A DNA stretch of 14,717 nucleotides from Rhizobiaceae bacterium (GTDB lineage: Bacteria > Pseudomonadota > Alphaproteobacteria > Rhizobiales > Rhizobiaceae). Both the position numbers and the translations under genes were made by a program. The notes beneath the pieces are model-generated. The model saw only the letters and a program-made list of their open reading frames with translations. It made no database searches and was not told where the DNA came from. Location of the stretch: NCBI GenBank assembly GCA_028865845.1, contig JAGWJK010000018.1, positions 1 to 14,717 on the forward strand. The letters are read 5' to 3'. Positions 7,226 to 14,072 of the stretch are shown here, one piece after another (positions within the stretch are counted from its first letter, which is position 1; every line of letters begins with the position of its first letter).

Positions 7226-8095
7226 ATGACCAATCCGACGGGCTATGACGAACACAGAATTCCAAGCGACCAAGGCGACGTCTATGTCCGCGACTATCCC
7301 GGCGCCGGCCCGACATTGGTGCTGATGCATGGATTTCCCGACCATCTTGGCATCTACGACGATCTGGTCCCGCATCTTGTCGCAGCCGGTCGACGGGTGG
7401 TGCTCTTTGATTTCCTTGGTTTCGGCGGCTCCGACAAACCTATCGGCGCGAGCTACAGTTTCGAGCAGCAGCTGGGCGATCTTGAGGCGGTCGTTCAGGG
7501 CCTGAACCTTGGCAAGGTGGGATTGGTCGTCCACGACTCCTCGGGGATTGTCGGTCTTGATTTCGCCCTTGCTCATCCCGGCAAGATGGCGGGGCTTTAC
7601 ATCCTCAACTCCGCCTTCGATGCTTCACGGCACGCGCATTGGCCCGAGATGATCATCCTGTTTGCCGATCCCGATCTTGCCGCACTCGCCCAGGTTTTCG
7701 CGACTGACCCGCAGCAATTCGGCTGGTTGCTCAAATGGCAGCAGGGCCGGTTCGCAGCCAGCCTTTCGCCGGCGCAAAGACAGCATTTCGAGGCTTTCAT
7801 CGGCCCACTGATCGCCGACAACTTCATCAAGCAGCCGAGCGCCGGTCCCGCATTCGCGCAAATGGCAGCGCGCTTCTACGCCGCCCTAGCTCGCAACAGC
7901 GCTCGGCTGGGTGACTTGGCCGCCCTCGACATGCCGGTAAAGGTGATCTGGGGAACTGACGACCCCTATCTGACGACCGCGATGGGCGAGGAGCGCGCGG
8001 CGCACTTCAAGAAAGGAAGCTTTCATCCGATAACAGCCGGACACTGGCTGCAATCGGACGAACCGGCGCTGGTCGCCAAGGAGATATTGTCGTGA
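7226..8095 (+). CDS. Alpha/beta hydrolase with HDSSG nucleophile region
   Basis: The 289-residue protein starts at an ATG preceded by GGAGG (7216-7220). It has the alpha/beta-hydrolase fold marks: an oxyanion-hole segment HGFP (35-38), FDFLGFGGSD (61-70), a nucleophile elbow VVHDSSGIVG (101-110), a catalytic acid region GTDDP (243-247), and a catalytic histidine in AGHW (H273). Overall it most resembles the haloalkane dehalogenase / epoxide hydrolase branch. Aligned without gaps to the dehalogenase elbow HDWGSALG, D104 would be the nucleophile. Read as a variant GxSxG, S105 would be. The substrate is unknown. Its stop overlaps the start of the next gene, so both are probably translated together. 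An AraC regulator gene lies just upstream. There is no signal peptide. Confidence 0.88.
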   Translation: MTNPTGYDEHRIPSDQGDVYVRDYPGAGPTLVLMHGFPDHLGIYDDLVPHLVAAGRRVVLFDFLGFGGSDKPIGASYSFEQQLGDLEAVVQGLNLGKVGLVVHDSSGIVGLDFALAHPGKMAGLYILNSAFDASRHAHWPEMIILFADPDLAALAQVFATDPQQFGWLLKWQQGRFAASLSPAQRQHFEAFIGPLIADNFIKQPSAGPAFAQMAARFYAALARNSARLGDLAALDMPVKVIWGTDDPYLTTAMGEERAAHFKKGSFHPITAGHWLQSDEPALVAKEILS

Positions 8096-8439
8096 ACACC
8101 AACCCTCCCAGCCCCGCCACCATGAAGACCCTTTCGAACGTGCCGGTGACGCGCCTGCTGGCGCTTGGCCGCTGGACTGAAAAGGCTACGCCCGAAGCGC
8201 GAAGACCGGTCATGCCGTTCGAGGCGCGCGACACGCTCGCCCTGCAAATGACGGGCAAGATCGATCAATGGTTCGCCCGCTCCGATGGAGAGGGTGCGGT
8301 TTTCCTGATGAACGTGACCGACGTTGCCGAAGCCCACAGGCTTCTGGAAGCACTGCCGCTCGGCCAGGCCGGCATGATGGTCTTCGAACTCATCCCGATC
8401 GGGCCGCTGTGGCCGCTCGGCCTGCTGGCGCTCGACTAG
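8092..8439 (+). CDS. Small muconolactone-isomerase-like protein
   Basis: The 115-residue product begins at a GTG whose last bases form the hydrolase stop (GTGA overlap at 8092-8095), a sign of translational coupling. The N-terminal half is polar. The C-terminal half has a strand-helix-strand pattern (GAVFLMNVTDVAEAHRLLEALPL, then MMVFELIPIGPLWPLGLL) resembling small dimeric alpha/beta-barrel proteins such as muconolactone isomerase and YCII-like proteins. The closing FELIPIGP is especially like muconolactone isomerases. This similarity is by pattern only. The protein could be a partner enzyme that processes the hydrolase product, or an accessory dimer. The next gene is convergent, 37 bases away. 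Confidence 0.72.
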   Translation: MNTNPPSPATMKTLSNVPVTRLLALGRWTEKATPEARRPVMPFEARDTLALQMTGKIDQWFARSDGEGAVFLMNVTDVAEAHRLLEALPLGQAGMMVFELIPIGPLWPLGLLALD

Positions 8440-8476
8440 CAGGCTCGGCGGTGATCCGAATATCAAGCCAATCAGC

Positions 8477-9346
8477 TCACTTCACGAAACTGATCGGCTG
8501 CTGCGTGTCGGGGTGCCGGGTAATGCCCATCGGTATGCCGTAGATCGATTGCAGGCATTCCGGCGTCATGATGTCCTGCGGGCTGCCGCGAGCGATCAGC
8601 CGGCCGGAATGCAGCGCGATGATCTCGTCGCAGAAGCGCGAGGCCATGTTGACGTCGTGCAGCACGACCACCACGCCAAGGCCGCGATCCTTCGACAGCC
8701 GATGCACGAGCGACAGCACCTCGATCTGGTGGGCCACATCAAGCGCGGAGATCGGCTCGTCCAGCAGCAGGCATTCGGCATCCTGAGCCACGAGCATCGC
8801 AAGCCAGACACGCTGCCGCTCGCCGCCGGACAGGGTGTCGACCAGACGATCGGCAAATGGCACGACGTCCGTAAGCACCATGGCTTCATCGACCTTCTCA
8901 CGGTCGATCTTGCCGAAACGACCAAGTGCGCCATGCCAGGGATAACGCCCCAGCGCCACCAGCTCCTTCACCAGCATGCCGGCTGCCGCCGGCGTCTGCT
9001 GCGGCAGATAGGCAACCTTCCGCGCAAAGGCGCGATCGCCCCACTCCTTCAAGGCCTTGCCTTCGAAGCGGACGGTGCCCGACGTGGCGGGCTGCTGCCG
9101 AGCAAGAAGCTTGAGCAGCGTCGATTTGCCCGAGCCGTTGTGGCCGATCAGTCCGACCACCTGGCAGGCCGGCAGCGTGAGCGTTAGCGGCTGCAGCAGC
9201 ACGCGTTCGGGGATGGCATAGCCAACCGCATCGAGCTCGAACAGCGATCCATCCGCGCCAGCCATCGTGTCCTTCAGCACCGTCCCCGCCATCATGGCGC
9301 CGACGCCCAGGTTCGAGCCCATCGGCTCGCCAGTTCCGTTAATCAT
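8477..9346 (-). CDS. fhuC: Iron-siderophore ABC transporter ATP-binding protein (FhuC-like)
   Basis: This is a complete ABC ATPase: Walker A GHNGSGKST (68-76), Q-loop YLPQQ (113-117), signature LSGGERQR (172-179), Walker B CLLLDEP (192-198) and switch histidine H230. The pattern GRYPWHGALGRF and the ending YGIPMGITRHP belong to the FhuC/FepC group that powers ferric-siderophore (often hydroxamate) uptake from the inner face of the membrane. The start is uncertain. The frame is open from an ATG at 9431-9433, which lacks a ribosome site; I use the ATG at 9346, with AAGGA somewhat far upstream. Either way an odd 30-60-residue Gly/Met-rich tail precedes the domain. The gene follows a siderophore-type exporter in the same direction. 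No permease or binding-protein gene is adjacent, so these must lie elsewhere. Confidence 0.87.
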   Translation of the reverse strand: MINGTGEPMGSNLGVGAMMAGTVLKDTMAGADGSLFELDAVGYAIPERVLLQPLTLTLPACQVVGLIGHNGSGKSTLLKLLARQQPATSGTVRFEGKALKEWGDRAFARKVAYLPQQTPAAAGMLVKELVALGRYPWHGALGRFGKIDREKVDEAMVLTDVVPFADRLVDTLSGGERQRVWLAMLVAQDAECLLLDEPISALDVAHQIEVLSLVHRLSKDRGLGVVVVLHDVNMASRFCDEIIALHSGRLIARGSPQDIMTPECLQSIYGIPMGITRHPDTQQPISFVK

Positions 9347-9475
9347 CGTCTCATTCTTTCCTTCAGCACCGCAGACCGCTGGCTGGCTTGCTCCCGCGCG
9401 GGGACCTGGCTGGCTGGCGAACATCGCCGGCATGTCGTCGACGCCGGCAATTGAATGAACTTCGTCCCGTCTCCC

Positions 9476-11161
9476 TTAACCGCCCTCAACCAGCTGTGCA
9501 CGCGGTAAAACGCCATCCGCGACGATCCTGCCGTTTTCCATCCGCACGATCCGGTCGGCGACATGGAAATAGCGGTCGTCATGGCTGATGACGATCAGCG
9601 TGCGCCCCTGCGCTTTCAAGGCTGGCAGCAGCTCCTCGTAGAATACGCGGCGGAAGTCCGGATCCTGGTCCGCCGCCCATTCGTCGGTGACGATTACCGG
9701 ACGACGCTCCAGCCACGCCTGCACCAGCGCCAGCCGCTTGCGCTGCCCGGTCGACAGATCCGTCGTCGAAAACCGTCCATCTTCCACCCGCACCTTATGG
9801 GCAATGCCTAGACGCTGGAGATGCGGCAGGGCCTCTTCGGACACCGACCCGTAAGCGAGATCGTCGAAGAGATAGTAGTCGGAAAAGATCGTGGTGAAGA
9901 GCTGTCGGTAATCGTCGCGCATCTCCGCCGTCACCGTCCGGCCATCGAGTATGACCCGGCCTCCCTGCGGCGCATAAAGGCCAAGGAGCAGCTTGATAAG
10001 CGTCGTTTTGCCGGAGCCGTTGTCACCGACGATGAACAGCAGTTCGCCGGCATTGATCGAAAGATCGATCGGGCCGAGCACGAAGGGTGTCACGCCGTCG
10101 CGGGTCGGGAAGGCATAGGTGACACCTTCAAGTGCGATCGACTGAATGGTCTGTACGGCCGCCGGCTCATCGATCGGTGCGATGGCGATATTCGGCTCGG
10201 CCTGATCGAGTTCGGCAGAAATTTCCGCGATGCGCTCGAAAGCGATGCGCGCCTGGTCGAACGCAGGCAGTGCTGAGGCAAGCTGCGCAACAGGCCCCTT
10301 CACGTACAGCAGCACGATCACAGCGCCGCTGATGGTGCTGGCATCGATGCCGAGCCGGTGCTCGCCGGCGAGCAACCCTCCGATGGCGATGAAGAACACC
10401 GCCGATCCGGCAGCATCGGCCATCCAGTAAAGCCGCATCGCCCGGCTTTTCAGGTCGACGATCCGATCAGCGGTGCCCGAAAGAAGAACCCCATGCACGC
10501 GCTTTCGCCGCGGCCGGTTGATCTTCAACTCCTTGGCTCCATCCGTTATCGCCCGATACTGCTTGTGCAATTCGTCTTGGGCGATGCCCACTGCGCGGTA
10601 ATCGCGGATCCAGCCACGCTTTGCGATGACATTGATGACGATGCCGAGCGCGAGCGACACCAGCGCGATAATGAATACCACCGGCGATAGCGTCAGGAGT
10701 GAGATGAAGCTGCCGAGCGTGACGGCGAGCGCGATGGCATAGCCGGAGAAATTGAAGGTGAAGGACGAGACCGTATCGACATCATTGGTCATTACCGCCA
10801 TCAGCCGATGCGAACGATGTGCTTCGAGCGCTGCGATCGGCGTCCGTAGAATTCGGCCCGAGATATCCTTGCGCAACGCGGCGATCAGCTTCTGGCCGAC
10901 GATACTGTTGATCGTGCCGGCAATCGCGGTGCCACCGACGCTCAGCACGCATAATCCGGCAAAGCTCGCCAACAGGCCCCAGCTGGAACCATCCGGATCA
11001 TGCAGCCCGCGATTGATGATCTGCAGCAGCAACGCCGTTGCGATACCGCTCAGAATGCCGATAGTCGTGCCCAGAGCCGCGACGATCCAGAAGGGCCGCA
11101 GGAGCCGGACGGCTTCGCCAAGGAGCTTCCAGGCCGGCATCTGTCCGGGGGAAGTGGTCAT
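9476..11161 (-). CDS. Cyclic-peptide/siderophore-type ABC exporter (SyrD/PvdE family)
   Basis: The 561-residue half-transporter has an N-terminal membrane domain with about six hydrophobic segments (roughly 23-50, 62-88, 138-160, 162-180, 250-268, 275-300) and a C-terminal ATPase from about residue 340. The ATPase has Walker A GDNGSGKTT (379-387), an unusual signature LSTGQ (469-473), Walker B VIVTDE (489-494) followed by WAADQDP, and the histidine loop ISHDDRYF (H527). LSTGQ and DEWAADQDP with ELLPALK are characteristic of the cyclic-peptide exporter family containing SyrD and PvdE, which move lipopeptides or siderophore precursors to the periplasm. The ATG at 11161 has CGGAG about 9 bases upstream. 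It probably heads a two-gene operon with the FhuC-like ATPase, so a siderophore cargo is likely but inferred. Confidence 0.88.
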   Translation of the reverse strand: MTTSPGQMPAWKLLGEAVRLLRPFWIVAALGTTIGILSGIATALLLQIINRGLHDPDGSSWGLLASFAGLCVLSVGGTAIAGTINSIVGQKLIAALRKDISGRILRTPIAALEAHRSHRLMAVMTNDVDTVSSFTFNFSGYAIALAVTLGSFISLLTLSPVVFIIALVSLALGIVINVIAKRGWIRDYRAVGIAQDELHKQYRAITDGAKELKINRPRRKRVHGVLLSGTADRIVDLKSRAMRLYWMADAAGSAVFFIAIGGLLAGEHRLGIDASTISGAVIVLLYVKGPVAQLASALPAFDQARIAFERIAEISAELDQAEPNIAIAPIDEPAAVQTIQSIALEGVTYAFPTRDGVTPFVLGPIDLSINAGELLFIVGDNGSGKTTLIKLLLGLYAPQGGRVILDGRTVTAEMRDDYRQLFTTIFSDYYLFDDLAYGSVSEEALPHLQRLGIAHKVRVEDGRFSTTDLSTGQRKRLALVQAWLERRPVIVTDEWAADQDPDFRRVFYEELLPALKAQGRTLIVISHDDRYFHVADRIVRMENGRIVADGVLPRAQLVEGG

Positions 11162-11514
11162 GCTCTACGTCTCCGCATCAGCCACAGGAAATACGGCGCT
11201 CCGATCAATGCGCGAGGAGCCCTGCGGAGGTGGTCACCGAGGATTGAAACTGAGTAATCTCCTTTCAAATCCGTTGGCAACTCCAATGATTGACGATGCT
11301 TCTAGCGCGTGCGGTGCATTCTACGCTGAAACGGCGCAAACCAGTGTCAAAAAATCATCTTTTCTGGAGGAATGGCCGGTTTGTCCGGAAAAATTCGCTG
11401 ACACCTGCGCGTAAAGGGAACGGCCTCGCGGAGAGCATTTATGGCAGACTGTTGCCGAAGTGCCTCATATCCCGAGCAACTATCACCGCTGTTGTGACCG
11501 ACCAAATGCCTGTT
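11162..11514. other. Long non-coding region upstream of the exporter gene
   Basis: The 353 bases lie between the racemase stop and the exporter start, with both genes on the minus strand. No gene is evident. On the minus strand a perfect TTGACA (11350-11345) and TAGAAT (11323-11318) occur but are spaced 21 bases, too far for a normal promoter. An inverted repeat lies at 11241-11272. No clear hairpin followed by a T-run was found for ending the racemase operon. The length is compatible with a regulated promoter plus a leader, or with a small RNA that I cannot recognise. Confidence 0.45.
11241..11272. repeat. Inverted repeat upstream of the exporter operon
   Basis: GGATTGAAA (11241-11249) and TTTCAAATCC (11263-11272) form arms that match except for one extra T, around a 13-base spacer. 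The core TTGAAA-N13-TTTCAA is perfect. It is 80-112 bases upstream of the exporter ATG. It may be an operator or a leader hairpin. It does not match the TGA-N9-TCA box I associate with the rhizobial iron regulator RirA. Confidence 0.45.
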
Positions 11515-12258
11515 TCAGCCGGCCGTCCGCGCAGGCGCGAATTCGCTCATCGCGCCGGTAAACGTCTTCGGTAAGGGCGAAGCGTAGGAGCCGCGCTTGC
11601 TGGTAGAAAGTCCCAGCGACACCAGCCCTTCCGCCTGCTTGACGGCGGCCGCGACGCCGTCGACGACAGGAACGCGATAGATTTCTTGCAACTCGCGGGC
11701 AAGATCGGTCATGCCGGCGCAGCCAAGCACGATCGCCTCGGCGCCATCTTCCGCCAGTGCTTTCTCGATTTCGGCCTGGAGCCTACCGATAGCGCCGGAT
11801 GCCGGATCTTCCAGTTCCAGTACCGGAATATCGGCGGCCCGCACCTTGGCGCGGTCTCCCATGCCGTAGCGGCGGACGAGATTGTCGATCAGGACCCGCG
11901 ACCGTTCGAGTGTGGTGACGACGGTGAAACGCTGCGCCAGAAAACCGGCGGTCGCCACGGCGGATTCACAGAGCCCCAGCACCGGAGCATCGGAAAATGC
12001 ACGCGCCGCATCAAGACCGGTATCGTCGAAACAAGCGATGATGGCGGCATCGTAATGGGCTGCCTGCCGGTCGCGGAGCTCCGCTAACAGGCCGGGAATT
12101 GCAATGGCTCCATCGTAGTGTCCCTCGATCGAGACAGGCCCCATGCGTGAGGTCGCGGCGATAATCTCAGTACCGGATGCGGCGGCGGCGCGGGCCGCGA
12201 CCGCGGCCTTTTCCGTCATCGAGGCCGTGGTGTTCGGATTGACGAGTAGAAGACGCAT
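11515..12258 (-). CDS. Aspartate/glutamate-hydantoin racemase family protein
   Basis: The 247-residue product starts with MRLLLVNPNTTASMT, the hallmark of the hydantoin racemase branch of the Asp/Glu racemase superfamily. The two catalytic cysteines are visible: C76 in ACFDDTGLDAAR and C180 in GCAGM. The length fits the family, which interconverts stereoisomers of 5-substituted hydantoins, allantoin or related compounds by a two-cysteine proton transfer in the cytoplasm. The exact substrate cannot be decided. The gene begins 4 bases after the permease stop and is the last gene of a polyamine-type ABC transporter operon. By inference it acts on the imported compound. No hydantoinase or carbamoylase gene is in the window. 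Confidence 0.88.
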   Translation of the reverse strand: MRLLLVNPNTTASMTEKAAVAARAAAASGTEIIAATSRMGPVSIEGHYDGAIAIPGLLAELRDRQAAHYDAAIIACFDDTGLDAARAFSDAPVLGLCESAVATAGFLAQRFTVVTTLERSRVLIDNLVRRYGMGDRAKVRAADIPVLELEDPASGAIGRLQAEIEKALAEDGAEAIVLGCAGMTDLARELQEIYRVPVVDGVAAAVKQAEGLVSLGLSTSKRGSYASPLPKTFTGAMSEFAPARTAG

Positions 12259-12262
12259 AATA

Positions 12263-13084
12263 TCAACTGATCCTTGCCTGACGACGGCGCAGCATTGTCA
12301 CCACGCCCAGGGCGACCAGGATGATGGTGAAGGAGAAGAGCGTCGTCATCGCGCCGAGCGCATAGAGCACCGGCGTGGTGACGTTTGTGGTCATGCCGTA
12401 GATTTCGAGCGGCAGCGTGTTGTAGGTGCCCGACGTCATGAGCGTGCGGGCGAATTCATCGTAGGAGAGCGTGAAGCCGAAGAGGCCAACGCCAATCAGG
12501 CTCGGCGCGATCATCGGCAACACGACATGCCGGAAGGTCTGCCACGAGGTCGCGCCGAGATCGCGCGCCGCTTCCTCGTAGGCCGGCGAAAAGCGGTTGA
12601 AGACGGCGAACATGATCAGCACGCCAAACGGCAGCGTCCAGGTCAGGTGCGCGCCGAAGGCTGACGAATACCAAGCCGGGCTGACGCCGCCCTGCTGGAA
12701 GACGACGCCGATGCCGAGCGAAATGATGATCGAGGGAACGACGAGGCTCGCCACAGTCATGTAGAACAGGAACGAAGCGCCCCGGAAGCGGCGACGGAAG
12801 GCGAGACCGGCGAGCAGAGACACGACGACGGTTACGACCATTACCATCAGGCCGAGCACGAAGGATCTCTGGAACGATGCGCCGAAATCACCAACTGCCT
12901 GCTTCTCGAAAAGATTGGCGAACCAGTGCAGCGACACGCCGTTCAGCGGGAAGGTCAAGCCACCATCCGGCCCTTGGAAAGACAGAATGACGATGGCCGA
13001 CAGAGGTCCATAAAGGAACAACACGAAAATCGTGAAAAAAGCAGCAAGAAGGTAGAATTGCAGGCCTCGTTTTTCGTGGTTCAT
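12263..13084 (-). CDS. PotC-like ABC transporter permease
   Basis: The 273-residue inner-membrane protein has six likely membrane segments (about 10-35, 73-95, 105-128, 148-164, 192-212, 240-264). The EAA loop that docks on the ATPase is at about 170-190 (EEAARDLGATSWQTFRHVVLP). This is the layout of PotC/PotI-type permeases of the spermidine/putrescine family, which also serve many other cationic or small organic substrates. Its start lies one base after the stop of the preceding permease gene (TAA-G-ATG), so the two are translationally linked. Together they should form the heterodimeric channel. The ATPase gene is not in the window and may be upstream, beyond the right edge. Confidence 0.93.
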   Translation of the reverse strand: MNHEKRGLQFYLLAAFFTIFVLFLYGPLSAIVILSFQGPDGGLTFPLNGVSLHWFANLFEKQAVGDFGASFQRSFVLGLMVMVVTVVVSLLAGLAFRRRFRGASFLFYMTVASLVVPSIIISLGIGVVFQQGGVSPAWYSSAFGAHLTWTLPFGVLIMFAVFNRFSPAYEEAARDLGATSWQTFRHVVLPMIAPSLIGVGLFGFTLSYDEFARTLMTSGTYNTLPLEIYGMTTNVTTPVLYALGAMTTLFSFTIILVALGVVTMLRRRQARIS

Positions 13085-13085
13085 C

Positions 13086-14003
13086 TTAGAGCTCCTTGCG
13101 AATATCGACGACGCGCAGGATGGCGGCGACCATCAGCAGCACGACGACGAGCAGCACCACCGCGTTGGCCGCGGCGGCCGGATATTGCAGCAGCGACATC
13201 TGGTTCTTCATCATCAACGCCACGGATGCGCTCTGGCCGCCCGACATGACCTGAACAGTCGAGAAATCGGCCATGACCAGCGTCACGACGAAGATCGTGC
13301 CGATCGCGATTCCGGGTTTGGCAAGCGGGATGACGACATTCCACAGGATCTTCCAGCCACTGGCGCCCGCATCCCGCGCCGCTTCGAACAGCGATCGATC
13401 GATGCGCATCAGCGTATTGAAAATCGGCGTCACCATGAACAGCGTATAGAGATGCACCATGGCGAGCACGACGGCGAAATCGGAATAGAGCAGCCATTCC
13501 AGCGGCTGCGGCACGATGCCGAGTTTCACCAAGGCCGAATTGACGAGGCCGTTGCGGCCGAGCACCGGGATCCACGAGATCATGCGGATGATGTTGGACG
13601 TCATGAATGGCACGGTGCAGACCAGGAAGAGGATCATCTGCGTTGCCGCGCGGCGAACATGGAAGGCGAGAAAATTGGCGACCCAAAAACCGATGACGAG
13701 CGTCAGCGCCCAGACGATGACGGTGAATTTCAATGTGTTGAGATAGGTCTTCCACGTCACCCACGAACCGAGCGTATCGGTGTAGTTCATGGTCAGGAAG
13801 GCAGGATAGATGCCGGCAAAATCATAATCCCAGAAGCTGACGACGGCGATCATAGCGATCGGCAGCAGGAAGAAGAAACCGAGGATCAGGAAAAGCGGCG
13901 CTGCCTGCAGATAGGAGATGATGCCACGCGGCATGACGAAGCCGCGGCCGCCACTCGCCTTTTGGGTTGCCTGATCTGTCTCAGATGAAGCGATCGTCGC
14001 CAT
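13086..14003 (-). CDS. PotB-like ABC transporter permease
   Basis: The 305-residue inner-membrane protein has a cytoplasmic N-terminus of about 30 residues and six likely membrane segments (about 34-56, 91-115, 122-143, 173-197, 232-252, 275-298). The EAA loop is at about 207-228 (FEAARDAGASGWKILWNVV). The order SBP-PotB-PotC and the sequence pattern match polyamine-type importers. The ATG at 14003 has a purine-rich CGGAGAG at about 14011-14017. It follows the substrate-binding protein gene after 69 bases that contain a hairpin. Confidence 0.93.
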   Translation of the reverse strand: MATIASSETDQATQKASGGRGFVMPRGIISYLQAAPLFLILGFFFLLPIAMIAVVSFWDYDFAGIYPAFLTMNYTDTLGSWVTWKTYLNTLKFTVIVWALTLVIGFWVANFLAFHVRRAATQMILFLVCTVPFMTSNIIRMISWIPVLGRNGLVNSALVKLGIVPQPLEWLLYSDFAVVLAMVHLYTLFMVTPIFNTLMRIDRSLFEAARDAGASGWKILWNVVIPLAKPGIAIGTIFVVTLVMADFSTVQVMSGGQSASVALMMKNQMSLLQYPAAAANAVVLLVVVLLMVAAILRVVDIRKEL

Positions 14004-14027
14004 GTTCCGGTCTCTCCGTTGGTGGGA

Positions 14028-14053
14028 TCCTCCCCCCGTTGTCGGGGAGAGGA
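14028..14053 (-). promoter_or_regulatory. Intercistronic hairpin between binding protein and permease
   Basis: Arms TCCTCCCCCC (14028-14037) and GGGGAGAGGA (14044-14053) pair with one mismatch around a 6-base loop. On the transcribed strand it follows the binding-protein stop by about 20 bases and is not followed by a T-run, so it is not a classical terminator. Such stem-loops after binding-protein genes commonly protect that part of the message, giving more binding protein than permease. That role is inferred here. Confidence 0.6.
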
Positions 14054-14072
14054 AAAAGTCGGGAAGCTGGGC

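Noticed and set aside
11318..11350. TTGACA and TAGAAT as a promoter for the exporter operon
   Set aside because: The 21-base spacing is too long for a standard sigma-70-type promoter, so it is not listed as a promoter.
11162..11514. A RirA-type iron box (TGA-N9-TCA) ahead of the siderophore-type exporter
   Set aside because: I checked each TGA in this stretch and none has TCA at the required distance.
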